The notes: a model not told the origin generated them from the sequence alone. A stretch of DNA of 64,000 nt from Clostridium sp. KNHs205 (GCF_000702945.1 NZ_JNLE01000005.1:62001-126000), one strand, 5' to 3'. Positions 7,511-17,058 are shown, counted from the stretch's first letter. Program-made: numbers and translations.

Positions 7511-10312
7511 ATGACGACCAATTGGCACAGTATTACAAAAGAAGCGGTCCTGCGGGAATTGGACTCTGGACTTTCAGGACTGTCAAAAAAAGAAGCTTTG
7601 AAAAGACAAAAAAAATATGGCCTTAACGTTCTTGAAGCAAAAAAGAAAAAACCACTGTTCTTACGCTTCATCAGCCAGTTCAAGGATTTTATGATCTTAA
7701 CCTTGATTTTTGCCGCACTGATTTCTTTTTTTGTATCCTTATTGCATGGTGAACTGGATTTCGTAGAACCGGCAATCATCATTTTTATTATCACCTTAAA
7801 TGCCATACTGGGGGTTTTACAGGAAAGCAAAGCAGAAAAATCTCTGGAAGCTCTCCAAAAAATGTCCGCACCTACAGCACTTGTTATGCGAGATGACCTT
7901 CTGGAAAGTGTGGATGCCAAGGAACTGGTTCCCGGTGATCTTATATATCTTGAAACTGGTCATTTCGTTCCGGCAGATGCAAGGCTTTTAACCTCCGTAA
8001 ATCTTAAAATTGATGAAGCTTCCCTTACCGGGGAATCCCATCCTATTGAAAAAGATGCAGAGGTACTTCTAAAAGAAGATATTTTGCCGGCTGAGCGTAT
8101 TAATATGGTAGCCGCAACAGGTATTGTTACCTATGGAAGAGGTACTGCTGTGGTTACGGCAACAGGTATGCATACAGAGGTGGGACATATTGCAAAGCTT
8201 ATTATGGAGGATGAGACTCCTCTGACCCCCCTTCAGAAAAGACTCGCTTCAACGGGAAAGACCCTTGGTATCGCCGCCCTGGTTATCTGTATTATTATTT
8301 TCTTTATCGGTATCTTAAAGAGCAGGCCGGTATTTGAGATGTTCATGACCTCCGTTAGCCTGGCGGTCGCCGCAATCCCGGAAGGCCTGCCTGCAATCGT
8401 AACCATCATGTTATCCCTGGGTGTACAGCGTATGGCTAGAAAAAATGCAGTTATCCGTAAGCTTCCCGCAGTGGAGACTCTGGGCAGTGCTACTGTTATC
8501 TGTTCTGATAAAACAGGTACCCTTACTCAGAATAAGATGACAGTAACTGAAATCTGCACTTCAAAAGGAAAAGAACTGCCGGATAGCCCAGGCGGCAAAC
8601 AGCTGCTTACTCTGGCAAGTCTCTGTAATGATACCATCTTACAGATAACCGGTAAAGGAAAGCACCAGTCCGTATCCGTAACCGGAGAGCCTACAGAAAA
8701 TGCCCTGGTAATGGCAGCCCACCAAACAGGACTCATAAAAGCTCAGTTAGACCTCACACATCCAAGAGTATTTGAAATCCCCTTTGATTCAGTCAGAAAG
8801 CAGATGACGACTGTACATAAAATGCCTGACGGAGGTTACAGACAGATTACAAAAGGTGCCTTCGATATCCTTCTGTCAGAATGCAGCAATGTGGATAAGG
8901 GGAAAGAACTTCCCTTGACACAGGTATTAAAGGATCAGCTGATACGCCTTAATGAAAGTATGACCGGCAAAGCTTTACGCGTAATCGCTGTAGCCTACAA
9001 AGATTATCCCGCCGGCAGCTCCCTGCCTGAAAGACTTAAAACCTACAGTGTATCAGGAAAAAATAAGCAGCAGAACTTAGAACAGGGTCTTACCTTTGCA
9101 GGCCTGATCGGAATGATTGATCCGCCAAGACCGGAAGTCAGGGATGCGGTTTACACCTGCCAGCTGGCCGGAATAACTCCCGTAATGATAACCGGAGATC
9201 ATGTCAGCACTGCCTGCGCCATTGCAAAAGACCTGGGTATATTATCAAAGGAGGCACCCCTTCCCAAATTAAGAGCAGCAGAATTTACCGGAAATCTCTC
9301 CTCCTCCCCTTCTGCCTTTCAATCAGGTGCTATGACAGGGGCGGAGCTCTCCAGGCTGTCTCAGGAGGAATTAATTGAAAAAATAAGGGATTACCGGGTT
9401 TTTGCCAGGGTATCACCAGAACATAAGGTTCGAATCGTTAAGGCTTTCCAGGCAAGGGGTGAAGTAGTTGCCATGACTGGTGACGGAGTCAATGATGCTC
9501 CTGCCTTAAAAGCAGCTGATATAGGCTGTGCTATGGGTATCTCCGGTACAGACGTGGCAAAAAATGCAGCAGATATGATTCTGACCGATGACAACTTTGC
9601 TACCATTGTCTCTGCGGTGAAAGAAGGCAGAGGAATTTATGATAATATCATAAAATCCGTACATTTCCTCTTATCCTGTAACGTTGGTGAAATCCTAACC
9701 ATTTTTGCCGCTATCCTCTTTGGTCTTCCTTCTCCCTTAGTGGCAGTTCAGCTGCTGTGGGTTAATCTGGTTACAGATTCATTACCGGCAATATCGCTTG
9801 GAGTAGAGCCTGCAGATAAGGATATTATGAAGAAGAAACCAATACCGCCAGATAAAGGTATGTTCGCAGATGGTCTTGCCTTTAAGATTATAACGGAAGG
9901 TATCTTAATCGGCACTCTGGCACTTCTTGCTTTTATAATCGGTATTCGTTTCTTTGACAGTGCCAGCCTCCCGGGCGGTGTCATAAAAGGAACAAAAACT
10001 GTTGAATTAGCAGCGATGACAACTCCCTATATCGGAAGAACCATGGCATTTGCAGTATTAAGTCTGTCACAGCTGTTCCATTCCTTTAACATGAGAAGTG
10101 AGCATTCCCTTACAAAGATTGGCCTGTTCTCCAATATGAAACTGCTGCTTTCTTTCTTTATCTGTGCTTTCCTGCAGATAATTGTTATTTCAGTAAAACC
10201 TCTGGCTGATATTTTTAAGGTAGTGCCTTTGACCCCGGCACAATGGTCTCTGGTCCTGGTATTGTCATTTCTTCCAATTGTTGTGGTAGAAATACAAAAG
10301 GGTAGAAAATAA
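7511..10312 (+). CDS. Cation-transporting P-type ATPase, Ca2+ type (P2A-like)
   Basis: Ion pump of 933 residues in the cytoplasmic membrane, most like SERCA/PMR1-type Ca2+ exporters. N-terminal cation ATPase region 1-70; actuator loop with TGES (SLTGESHP); TM4 motif AAIPEGLPA; phosphorylation motif SDKTGTLT near residue 334; hinge motif MTGDGVNDAPAL. Calcium-site residues known from SERCA are matched: Glu in PEGLP, Asn and Glu in NVGE of TM5, and Asn and Asp in NLVTDS of TM6. This supports Ca2+ over Na+/K+, though Mn2+ cannot be excluded. The ribosome binding site (ATAGGTG) is modest. The 68-aa gene downstream is on the same strand. Confidence 0.93.
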   Translation: MTTNWHSITKEAVLRELDSGLSGLSKKEALKRQKKYGLNVLEAKKKKPLFLRFISQFKDFMILTLIFAALISFFVSLLHGELDFVEPAIIIFIITLNAILGVLQESKAEKSLEALQKMSAPTALVMRDDLLESVDAKELVPGDLIYLETGHFVPADARLLTSVNLKIDEASLTGESHPIEKDAEVLLKEDILPAERINMVAATGIVTYGRGTAVVTATGMHTEVGHIAKLIMEDETPLTPLQKRLASTGKTLGIAALVICIIIFFIGILKSRPVFEMFMTSVSLAVAAIPEGLPAIVTIMLSLGVQRMARKNAVIRKLPAVETLGSATVICSDKTGTLTQNKMTVTEICTSKGKELPDSPGGKQLLTLASLCNDTILQITGKGKHQSVSVTGEPTENALVMAAHQTGLIKAQLDLTHPRVFEIPFDSVRKQMTTVHKMPDGGYRQITKGAFDILLSECSNVDKGKELPLTQVLKDQLIRLNESMTGKALRVIAVAYKDYPAGSSLPERLKTYSVSGKNKQQNLEQGLTFAGLIGMIDPPRPEVRDAVYTCQLAGITPVMITGDHVSTACAIAKDLGILSKEAPLPKLRAAEFTGNLSSSPSAFQSGAMTGAELSRLSQEELIEKIRDYRVFARVSPEHKVRIVKAFQARGEVVAMTGDGVNDAPALKAADIGCAMGISGTDVAKNAADMILTDDNFATIVSAVKEGRGIYDNIIKSVHFLLSCNVGEILTIFAAILFGLPSPLVAVQLLWVNLVTDSLPAISLGVEPADKDIMKKKPIPPDKGMFADGLAFKIITEGILIGTLALLAFIIGIRFFDSASLPGGVIKGTKTVELAAMTTPYIGRTMAFAVLSLSQLFHSFNMRSEHSLTKIGLFSNMKLLLSFFICAFLQIIVISVKPLADIFKVVPLTPAQWSLVLVLSFLPIVVVEIQKGRK

Positions 10313-10420
10313 GGTAGTAAATATTACACAGGGTGATTGAAATATGTAGGATGAACGGTTATAATGTCATTAAATGAAGGAAGTATACAATTATTTCTTA
10401 AGATAAGAAGGGTGATAATT

Positions 10421-10624
10421 ATGGATGCATACGAATTGCGTAAAAGAAGAGATCTTGCTCCCTATGATGACAGTATGCTATTTATCAGTACCATCTACGA
10501 CCATCTCATTTATACCATGGATGTAGATTTATGCCCCAGGGATGCACATAAGTTAGTAAGCGGTAACATAATCAAGGGGGTTCGCTGTAATGTAAGTCAG
10601 GTTTACTCCGTTCCCTTAAAGTAA
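10421..10624 (+). CDS. Small hypothetical protein (68 aa) after the P-type ATPase
   Basis: Begins at the ATG preceded by AGAAGGGTG (MDAYELRKRRDLAPYDDS); a longer in-frame start at 10364 has no better site. The product is soluble, charged at the N terminus and contains two Cys residues (VDLCPRD and VRCNVSQ). No signal peptide or membrane span. It follows the Ca2+-type ATPase by 108 bases and ends in front of a strong inverted repeat, so it could be the last gene of that transcript. I do not recognise the family. Confidence 0.6.
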   Translation: MDAYELRKRRDLAPYDDSMLFISTIYDHLIYTMDVDLCPRDAHKLVSGNIIKGVRCNVSQVYSVPLK

Positions 10625-10640
10625 TGCTTCTATCAATAAA

Positions 10641-10719
10641 AAGAGAGGCTGCTGCATATAAATGTAACGTGGTAAGAAACTTCTTACCGCTACATTGCTT
10701 AATTGCAGCAGCCCCTCTT
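10641..10719. repeat. Palindromic repeat, family 2 (short copy), doubling as terminator
   Basis: Nested inverted repeat between convergent genes. The outer 16-bp arms (10641-10656 and 10704-10719) differ at one pair, and an inner pair joins ATGTAACGTGGTAAGAA to TTCTTACCGCTACAT. It resembles the ends of the much longer palindrome at 50666-50883: both contain CTGCTGCA on the left and CTTCTTACCGC, ACATTG and CAGCCC on the right. It probably ends transcription from both sides as well. Confidence 0.75.
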
Positions 10720-10726
10720 ATTCTAT

Positions 10727-12034
10727 TTATATCTGAAAGCACTTCTTTCCGGGATATACACTGATATCGCCTAACTGTTCTTCTATTCTTAGCAGCCTGT
10801 TATATTTTGCAACCCTGTCACTTCTTGATGGTGCTCCTGTCTTGATCTGCCCGGCATTGGTTGCCACTGCGATATCTGCCAGGGTAACGTCTTCTGTTTC
10901 ACCGGAACGATGGGATACGATTGCTGTCCATTTGTTATTTTTGGCCATTTCAATGGCCTCCAATGTCTCTGTTAAGGTTCCGATCTGATTGAATTTTATA
11001 AGAACAGAATTAGAGATGTTTCTGTCGATACCTTTTTCGATTCTTTTGGTATTGGTAACGAATAAATCATCACCTACCAGCTGTATACGGCTTCCAAGTC
11101 TTTTCGTCAGCTTCTCCCAGCCATTAAAATCTTCTTCTGCAAGACCGTCTTCAATGGACATAATAGGGTATCTGTTGCATAAGTCCTCCAAATAGTCAAT
11201 CATGGTATCAACACTTTTATATTCTCCTGCTTTCCAGAAGAGGTACTCTCCTTCCCGGCCTGCTTTTTTTGCTTCTTCGTACATTTCGGTAGAAGCAACA
11301 TCCATAGCAATGCAGAAATCCTTACCTGACTCATAACCGGCTTCCCCTATTGCCCTTACGATATAATTCAGGGCCTCTTCATCACTGCCGAACTTAGGTG
11401 CGAATCCGCCCTCATCTCCTACTGCTGTGACAAAGCCCTGGCTCTTTAATAATTTCTTCAAGGTGTGAAACACTGTTGTGCTCCACTCAAGTCCCTCTGA
11501 GAAACATTTCGCACCGATTGGCATAATCATAAATTCCTGTATATTTAAACTGGAATCCGCATGCTTTCCGCCATTAATAATATTCATCATGGGAACCGGC
11601 AGCACCTTGGCATTGACGCCGCCGATGTACTGGTAGAGAGGAAGATGTAAGGACTGGGCAGCTGCTTTGGCAGTTGCCAGGGAAGCACCAAGAATAGCAT
11701 TAGCACCTAATTTCCCCTTGTTGTCTGTGCCGTCAGCTTCAATCATCTTACGGTCAATTTCTACCTGGTTAAGGGCATTCATACCTGTTATTTCTTTTGC
11801 TATAACTTTATTTACATTGTCCACTGCTTTTTTTACACCGTTGCCTAAGTATCTCTTTTTGTCGTTATCCCTGAGTTCCACTGCTTCAAAAGCTCCTGTA
11901 GAGGCTCCTGAGGGTACTGCCGCTCTGCCAAGGCTTCCGTCTGCTAAGAGCACCTCAACCTCTACTGTAGGATTTCCTCTGGAATCCAGTATTTCCCTTC
12001 CTATTACTTTCTCAATCTCAAAATGCTTCTTCAT
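10727..12034 (-). CDS. eno: Enolase
   Basis: Glycolytic phosphopyruvate hydratase (2-phosphoglycerate to phosphoenolpyruvate), cytosolic, Mg2+ dependent. The 435-residue length is standard. Diagnostic motifs: REILDSRGNPTVEVE at the N terminus, the active-site loop GASTGAFEAVELRD, metal ligand region SIEDGLAEED, signature LIKFNQIGTLTETL with the catalytic Lys, and SHRSGETED. I chose the ATG at 12034 because GGAAAGGAG lies directly upstream and the homologous N terminus begins here; the in-frame extension to 12175 is not enolase-like. It is transcribed alone, with the family 2 palindrome after its stop. Confidence 0.97.
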   Translation of the reverse strand: MKKHFEIEKVIGREILDSRGNPTVEVEVLLADGSLGRAAVPSGASTGAFEAVELRDNDKKRYLGNGVKKAVDNVNKVIAKEITGMNALNQVEIDRKMIEADGTDNKGKLGANAILGASLATAKAAAQSLHLPLYQYIGGVNAKVLPVPMMNIINGGKHADSSLNIQEFMIMPIGAKCFSEGLEWSTTVFHTLKKLLKSQGFVTAVGDEGGFAPKFGSDEEALNYIVRAIGEAGYESGKDFCIAMDVASTEMYEEAKKAGREGEYLFWKAGEYKSVDTMIDYLEDLCNRYPIMSIEDGLAEEDFNGWEKLTKRLGSRIQLVGDDLFVTNTKRIEKGIDRNISNSVLIKFNQIGTLTETLEAIEMAKNNKWTAIVSHRSGETEDVTLADIAVATNAGQIKTGAPSRSDRVAKYNRLLRIEEQLGDISVYPGKKCFQI

Positions 12035-12392
12035 AACTAACTCCTTTCCAATATATTGATTCTTGTTTTTACTAAAAAACTTAATCAAACTTACATCTCT
12101 CACAGCTCTCTGAGGTATTTTAAAAAATTGATGTACTGTAACGAACATTCTGAACGCTACAATAATTTTAAACACACTCTGCTATTATCTGTTACTTTAC
12201 GGTTGATAATTCAATACCGTACTTATTCGCACCTGAATATATTTTATTTTGCACGGTAATCATATGATATACGAAATTGGTGCCGTCTATTCCAGATTAT
12301 CCCTTTCTTATATGTTTTATACAGAATACCAGTTGAACTTAATAATAATTATGTTATACTGGAAAATATTAATAGTTAAAGGAGATGTTATT
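12035..12392. other. Divergent intergenic region eno / M32 carboxypeptidase, with promoter
   Basis: No gene seen. On the plus strand a promoter-like pair TTGAAC (12333-12338) and TATACT (12355-12360), spaced by 16 bases with TG upstream of the -10, lies 33 bases before the carboxypeptidase start. The enolase promoter must lie in the same region on the other strand but I could not place it with confidence. Confidence 0.5.
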
Positions 12393-13901
12393 ATGAGTCA
12401 GGCATATGATAAATTAAGCTTATATATTGAAAAACAAATGGCCTTTCGTCAGGCCCTTACCTTATTTGAGTGGGATAATGAAACCCTGGCACCAGAAAGT
12501 GCAGCAGAGAACACCTCAAAAGCAATTGGCGTTATATCCACTGAATACTTCAAAACCCTAATAAATGATGAAGTAAAAGACCTGCTGAAGGTCCTCTCAG
12601 AAGAAGCCGAATGGAGTAAACTTGACTTCAATCAGAAAGCAATCGTAAAAAATTTAAAGAAATCCTACGAACAGATGGAGTCCATTCCTCCGGAAGAATA
12701 CAGAGCCTACAGCGAGCTAACCGCAATGGCTCCCGGAATCTGGTCAAGGGCTAAGAAAAATAAAGCTTTTGAGGAATTTGCCCCTACACTGGATGAAATC
12801 ATCAAATATCAGAAAAAATTCGCTTCTTATCGTAAAAAAGGTGATGAAAAACTTTATGATATCCTGCTTAACGACTATGAAGAAGGCTTTTCCATGGATA
12901 AACTGGATATCTTCTTTAATAAAATTAAAGAATCCCTGGTACCCCTTATGAAAAAGGTTGAAGAGAAAAAGGACCTTATTGATAAATCCTATAATTATAA
13001 GGAGTTCGATAAAGAGAAACAGTTAGAGTTCGCCAGATTTATCAGCGCTTATGTAGGATATGATTATTCAAGGGGTGTTCTTGCAGAAAGTGCCCATCCC
13101 TTTACCACCAACCTTCATAATAAAGATGTCCGTATAACCACCCATATTCATTCCAACAACCTTGAGAGTTCCATTTTTTCCGTAATCCATGAAAGCGGAC
13201 ATGGTATTTATGAAATGAACATAGCGGATGATATCTCCTTAACTCCTGTAGGCGGCGGCAGTTCCATGGGAATTCATGAGTCTCAGTCCCGCTTCTTTGA
13301 AAATATGCTGGGAAGAAGCAAAGCCTTCTGGACTCCCGTTTATCCCAAACTGCAAGAGACCTTTCCCGAGCAATTAAAGGATATATCCTTGGATCAGTTC
13401 ATAGCCGGAATCAATAAATCCGAAACGGGTCTTATTCGTACAGAAGCAGATGAATTATCCTATTCATTGCATGTAATTATCCGTTATGAAATCGAAAAAA
13501 TGATATTTGAAGGAGATATATCGGTTAACGAATTACCTGCAATCTGGAATAAAAAATACAAGGAATACTTAGGAATAGAACCTTCCCACGACGGAGAAGG
13601 AATCCTGCAGGATATCCACTGGGCCGGCGGAAGCTTCGGCTACTTCCCTTCCTATGCATTAGGAAGTGCCATCTCCGCCCAGATATACAGTCATATGGAA
13701 AAAGAAATTCCTGTAGAAGAAACCTTACGCCTTGGAAACTTAAAGCCTATTCTTGATTTCTTAAAGGAACATATCCACAAGTACGGAGCTACAAAAAATA
13801 CCTCTGAGCTTCTGACTGATATGATGCAGGAAGACCTGAATGCTGATTATTTTGTTGCATATCTTACCGATAAATATACTAAGCTGTATCAATTAGATTA
13901 A
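12393..13901 (+). CDS. M32 family metallocarboxypeptidase
   Basis: Zinc carboxypeptidase of the Taq/Pfu type (502 aa, typical length), a cytosolic enzyme that trims C-terminal residues from peptides. The catalytic signature HESGH (in FSVIHESGHGIYEMN) supplies two His ligands and the general base Glu; a third ligand is expected from the downstream GIHESQSRFFEN segment, which is highly typical of this family. DLFEW-like N-terminal motif LTLFEWDNET and the C-terminal QDIHWAGGSFGYFPSYALGS also match. Start chosen at the ATG preceded by AAAGGAG; the in-frame extension upstream is not homologous. Single-gene unit with its own promoter and terminator. Confidence 0.95.
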   Translation: MSQAYDKLSLYIEKQMAFRQALTLFEWDNETLAPESAAENTSKAIGVISTEYFKTLINDEVKDLLKVLSEEAEWSKLDFNQKAIVKNLKKSYEQMESIPPEEYRAYSELTAMAPGIWSRAKKNKAFEEFAPTLDEIIKYQKKFASYRKKGDEKLYDILLNDYEEGFSMDKLDIFFNKIKESLVPLMKKVEEKKDLIDKSYNYKEFDKEKQLEFARFISAYVGYDYSRGVLAESAHPFTTNLHNKDVRITTHIHSNNLESSIFSVIHESGHGIYEMNIADDISLTPVGGGSSMGIHESQSRFFENMLGRSKAFWTPVYPKLQETFPEQLKDISLDQFIAGINKSETGLIRTEADELSYSLHVIIRYEIEKMIFEGDISVNELPAIWNKKYKEYLGIEPSHDGEGILQDIHWAGGSFGYFPSYALGSAISAQIYSHMEKEIPVEETLRLGNLKPILDFLKEHIHKYGATKNTSELLTDMMQEDLNADYFVAYLTDKYTKLYQLD

Positions 13902-13948
13902 ATAAAGCTCTTATTGTTGATTGAAATAAAACACAATAATTCATTAGA

Positions 13949-13993
13949 CAGGAGTGCTGCTGTACAGACAAAAAATGTAAAGCAGCACTCCTG
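13949..13993 (+). terminator. Intrinsic terminator after the M32 gene
   Basis: A perfect 13-bp stem (13949-13961 with 13981-13993), an A-rich loop of 19 bases and then a T-rich stretch. Confidence 0.8.
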
Positions 13994-14398
13994 AATTCTA
14001 TTTTTGATCTATCTTTCACTCTATCAAGATCACAAATTGCTACTTTATCACAGGTAACGTTATACCCAGACAGTTATATTTCAACAATTATCCATTCCAG
14101 AGTATTTTTATGCACCAGCACTTCCATATGTAAATAACAGGTGCTGAATTGAGTGAACTTTACGTAAAGTAGTACAGGATAATGACCAATAATTTTCACC
14201 AAATTAATCAAGGTAAGCTACTGATTGGCGCTTAATTCATTTATAAGTATATTGCTAATCTTAAAGGCATTACTACTATTTTTTAGTACACACTAAATTT
14301 TTCAGTACAACCCTTGAATCGCCCTTGTATATTTATAATATTTATTGTATAATTAATTAAAATTATCAAATACAAATAAAGAAAGACGAGGTACTACC
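13994..14398. promoter_or_regulatory. argH upstream region with promoter and candidate ArgR boxes
   Basis: A promoter is visible: TTGTAT (14325-14330), a 17-base spacer and extended TGTATAAT with the -10 at 14348-14353. Two TGTAT-type boxes, 14326-14340 (TGTATATTTATAATA) and 14346-14360, overlap the -35 and -10. The first is identical over 15 bases to a box in the argG promoter. Further upstream is the perfect 14-bp palindrome ACTTTACGTAAAGT (14157-14170) of unknown role. No T-box or other riboswitch pattern was recognised. Confidence 0.55.
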
Positions 14399-15775
14399 AT
14401 GAAGCTCTGGGGCGGACGTTTTACAAAAGAAACAAATGAATTGGTCCATAATTTCAACGCATCCCTCTCCTTTGACAGCAAGTTCTATAAAGAAGACATA
14501 GAAGGCAGTATAGCCCATATAACCATGCTGGCCAAACAGGGAATCCTTAGTGAACTGGAAAAGGATACTATTATAAAAGAATTAGAAATTATAAAGCTTG
14601 AAATAAAAGAGGGAAAACTACTTTTTGATGAATCAAAAGAAGATATTCACAGCTTCGTAGAATCAATCCTTATAGATCGAACCGGCGATATCGGTAAGAA
14701 ACTCCATACCGGCAGAAGCCGTAATGATCAGGTTGCCCTTGATATGAAGTTATACACCAGGAAGGAATTGTTAAGTATCAAGGAACTTACAAAAGAACTC
14801 TTAAATGTACTTCTAAAGCTTATGAAAGAGCACCTTGATACTTATATGCCTGGTTTTACCCACCTTCAGAAAGCACAGCCCGTTACCTTAGCTCATCATG
14901 CAGGGGCATATTTTGAAATGTTTAAAAGGGATTATCTGCGACTGACAGACATAATCGAACGACTTAATTATTCACCTTTAGGAGCAGGGGCACTGGCCGG
15001 AACTACCTATCCTCTGGACCGGGAATATTCCGCAGAACTCCTGGGTTTTAGTGGTGCAACCAATAACAGTATGGACTCGGTTTCAGACAGGGATTATCTG
15101 ATAGAGAGTTTAAGTGCCTTCTCTATTATTATGATGCATCTAAGCCGTTTCTGTGAGGAAATCATTATATGGAATTCTAATGAATACCAGTTTATTGAGC
15201 TGGACGATGCCTATTCTACCGGAAGCAGCATAATGCCTCAGAAGAAAAACCCTGATATTGCCGAACTTATAAGAGGTAAGACCGGAAGGGTATACGGAAG
15301 CCTGGTATCCCTGCTGACCACTATGAAAGGGCTTCCCCTTGCTTATAATAAAGACATGCAGGAGGACAAGGAACTGACTTTTGACGCCATCGATACGGTA
15401 AAAGGCTGCATAAAGCTGTTTACAGATATGCTGCAGACTACAGTCTTTAACCGGGATAAAATGGCCTCAAGTGCCAAAGGCGGATTTACCAATGCAACAG
15501 ATGCGGCTGATTACCTTGTTAATCATGGTGTTCCTTTCCGAGATGCCCATGGTATAATCGGTCAGCTGGTAATATACTGTATAAGCAAAGGGGTCTCACT
15601 GGATGACTTAAGCCTGGAGGAATTCAAAGCTATTTCACCGGTATTTGAAGCTGATATCTATGATGCCATATCTTTAAAGACCTGTGTAGAAAAGCGTAAC
15701 ACAAAAGGTGCACCGGGTACGGAAGCTATGAAGGACGCTATCTTATTCAATGAAAATTTTTTAAACAGCCTCTAA
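14399..15775 (+). CDS. argH: Argininosuccinate lyase
   Basis: Last enzyme of arginine biosynthesis: splits argininosuccinate into arginine and fumarate in the cytosol. The 458-residue length fits the fumarase/aspartase superfamily. Typical motifs are the N-terminal KLWGGRFTKETNELV, the HTGRSRNDQV loop, THLQKAQPVTLAHH, and the superfamily signature GSSIMPQKKNPD near residue 277 with the catalytic serine loop. ATG is preceded by GACGAGGT. The gene stands alone, more than 40 kb from argG in this window, but its promoter carries a box shared with argG. A bidirectional terminator follows. Confidence 0.97.
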   Translation: MKLWGGRFTKETNELVHNFNASLSFDSKFYKEDIEGSIAHITMLAKQGILSELEKDTIIKELEIIKLEIKEGKLLFDESKEDIHSFVESILIDRTGDIGKKLHTGRSRNDQVALDMKLYTRKELLSIKELTKELLNVLLKLMKEHLDTYMPGFTHLQKAQPVTLAHHAGAYFEMFKRDYLRLTDIIERLNYSPLGAGALAGTTYPLDREYSAELLGFSGATNNSMDSVSDRDYLIESLSAFSIIMMHLSRFCEEIIIWNSNEYQFIELDDAYSTGSSIMPQKKNPDIAELIRGKTGRVYGSLVSLLTTMKGLPLAYNKDMQEDKELTFDAIDTVKGCIKLFTDMLQTTVFNRDKMASSAKGGFTNATDAADYLVNHGVPFRDAHGIIGQLVIYCISKGVSLDDLSLEEFKAISPVFEADIYDAISLKTCVEKRNTKGAPGTEAMKDAILFNENFLNSL

Positions 15776-15904
15776 TCATACATCATAGTTTAATTTGCAG
15801 AACTGTAATTAAGTAGCTGCAAGAAAGTATTAATCCGAAACAAATAGGAATCTGTAGCCTAGTATAAACCTGTTGATAAGTATGGACTAAAATATTAATA
15901 TAAT

Positions 15905-16010
15905 AAAAAAGCAGTTGAAAATGTATACAGTGCGCTGCCTCCCATAAATTAGGTCTTAGACCTAACTTACAGGAGCGCATCACACAATACACCTCAACTG
16001 CTCTTTTTTT
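15905..16010. terminator. Large bidirectional terminator hairpin (argH / sdpI)
   Basis: The outer arms AAAAAAGCAGTTGA (15905-15918) and TCAACTGC (15994-16001) plus a T run close a long imperfect stem capped by TTAGGTC/GACCTAA (15949-15955 with 15959-15965). T runs on one side and A runs on the other suit the two convergent genes that flank it. Longer than a normal terminator; its left arm weakly resembles family 2 palindromes. The rest of the 370-base gap shows nothing else. Confidence 0.7.
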
Positions 16011-16145
16011 AGTATCTTGTAGTTCATTCTCAAATATTTTTATTCCATAAAATTCTCGATATAACAAAAATTCAGTGCATTAAACTGCTGGTTATTTGAA
16101 GCAAGTGGTATGATACAGAGGAAAATGATATATAGATATAACTCG

Positions 16146-16781
16146 CTAAGCTCTAAAGTTCTTCCTGTACAGTATATAAGAATAGATATTCACCGCAATA
16201 ATACCTATCAGCAGCACCCATATAACAAGGTTACTGTACAGGGGAGTGTCAATTACTCCCATGGGGAGCATTAACAACCCAATAATAAAAAAGAAATAAC
16301 CGCCCACCTTATGCGTTTTTCTCCAGATAGTTGGGTCAGACAAGGCCCAGGGGTTTTTTATTCCAACAAAGAAATTACTCTTTACCTTCGGCAGATAATT
16401 CCCCATCGCAATAAAGGCTATACCGATTATAACTGATAACAGCAATTTATCATTTATCCCCAGATCCAAAGCAGTTACTACTGTCGCCCAGGATAGAAAG
16501 ACGAACAAAAGAACAATAACCGCCCTCATTAGACCATATGTTTTAGCATCGTAATTCTTTCTTCTTGGATCAATAATAGGAAGCAGATAGAATAAACCGT
16601 TAGCAAGTGCCGGTACAGCTCCGATAAGAAACATCTTATTCTTACCTGCGGTACCGTCTACCTCCCAGCTGCTGTTCCAATGAATTGGAACTCTGTCAGG
16701 AAGTTTATGATACACTGCCAGAATTCCTGCAAAGGATACCAGTGTAATAATCCATAATATTATCTGTCCTTTTTTACTCAT
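16146..16781 (-). CDS. SdpI-like membrane protein (DUF1648/SdpI domains)
   Basis: Integral membrane protein of about 211 residues with six predicted spans. The N-terminal DUF1648-like region contains LPDRVPIHWNSSWEVDG, and the SdpI-type motif NFFVGIKNPWALSDPTIWRKTH lies after the fourth span. In Bacillus subtilis SdpI gives immunity to the SdpC toxin and sequesters the repressor SdpR; many homologues exist without a toxin gene, and none is visible here. The ATG at 16781 overlaps the stop of the upstream ArsR gene by 8 bases, so the two are translationally coupled. Its role here is inferred only from the family. Confidence 0.85.
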   Translation of the reverse strand: MSKKGQIILWIITLVSFAGILAVYHKLPDRVPIHWNSSWEVDGTAGKNKMFLIGAVPALANGLFYLLPIIDPRRKNYDAKTYGLMRAVIVLLFVFLSWATVVTALDLGINDKLLLSVIIGIAFIAMGNYLPKVKSNFFVGIKNPWALSDPTIWRKTHKVGGYFFFIIGLLMLPMGVIDTPLYSNLVIWVLLIGIIAVNIYSYILYRKNFRA

Positions 16782-17058
16782 TGCTCTTCTCTTCCTCTCC
16801 GTCACTCTTTGTTATATCAAAAAACCATCTTACTACATCCTGAAATACAGTTGTATTCAAAGAATATACAATATTTTGTCCCTTTCTCTCATCGCATATC
16901 AAATCTGCATTTTTAAGTATAGAAAGATGATGGCTTATGGAAGGTTTGCTGATATTAAAATAATCTGCAATCTCTCCCGCATTCATATCCCTTTTTGCCA
17001 ATAACTCCAGTATTTTTCGCCTGGTTGAGTCGGACAGGGCTTTAAACACATCATTCAT
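16774..17058 (-). CDS. ArsR/SdpR-family transcriptional repressor
   Basis: Winged-helix DNA-binding protein of 94 residues: ALSDSTRRKILELLAKRDMN is the conserved start of the ArsR fold, and AGEIADYFNISKPSISHHL is the recognition helix region. There are no clear metal-binding Cys pairs, which argues against a metal sensor and for the SdpR subgroup. It precedes and overlaps the SdpI-like gene, matching the sdpR-sdpI autoregulated pair of B. subtilis, where the membrane protein titrates the repressor. That mechanism is known for the family but only inferred here. Confidence 0.88.
   Translation of the reverse strand: MNDVFKALSDSTRRKILELLAKRDMNAGEIADYFNISKPSISHHLSILKNADLICDERKGQNIVYSLNTTVFQDVVRWFFDITKSDGEEEKSNE

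Noticed and set aside
12035..12175. N-terminal extension of enolase
   Set aside because: The extra 47 codons lack homology to enolase, and the ATG at 12034 has a strong ribosome binding site.
13994..14398. T-box or arginine riboswitch upstream of argH
   Set aside because: No specifier-loop, antiterminator T-box sequence or terminator pair could be found; the gap has only a promoter, boxes and small palindromes.
15783..16067. 94-codon minus-strand frame between argH and the SdpI-like gene
   Set aside because: It covers the bidirectional terminator hairpin and has no ribosome binding site or protein-like composition.
16146..17058. Full sdpABC toxin system around the SdpI/SdpR-like pair
   Set aside because: No toxin precursor or sdpAB-like genes are found on either side; only the repressor-membrane protein pair is present.
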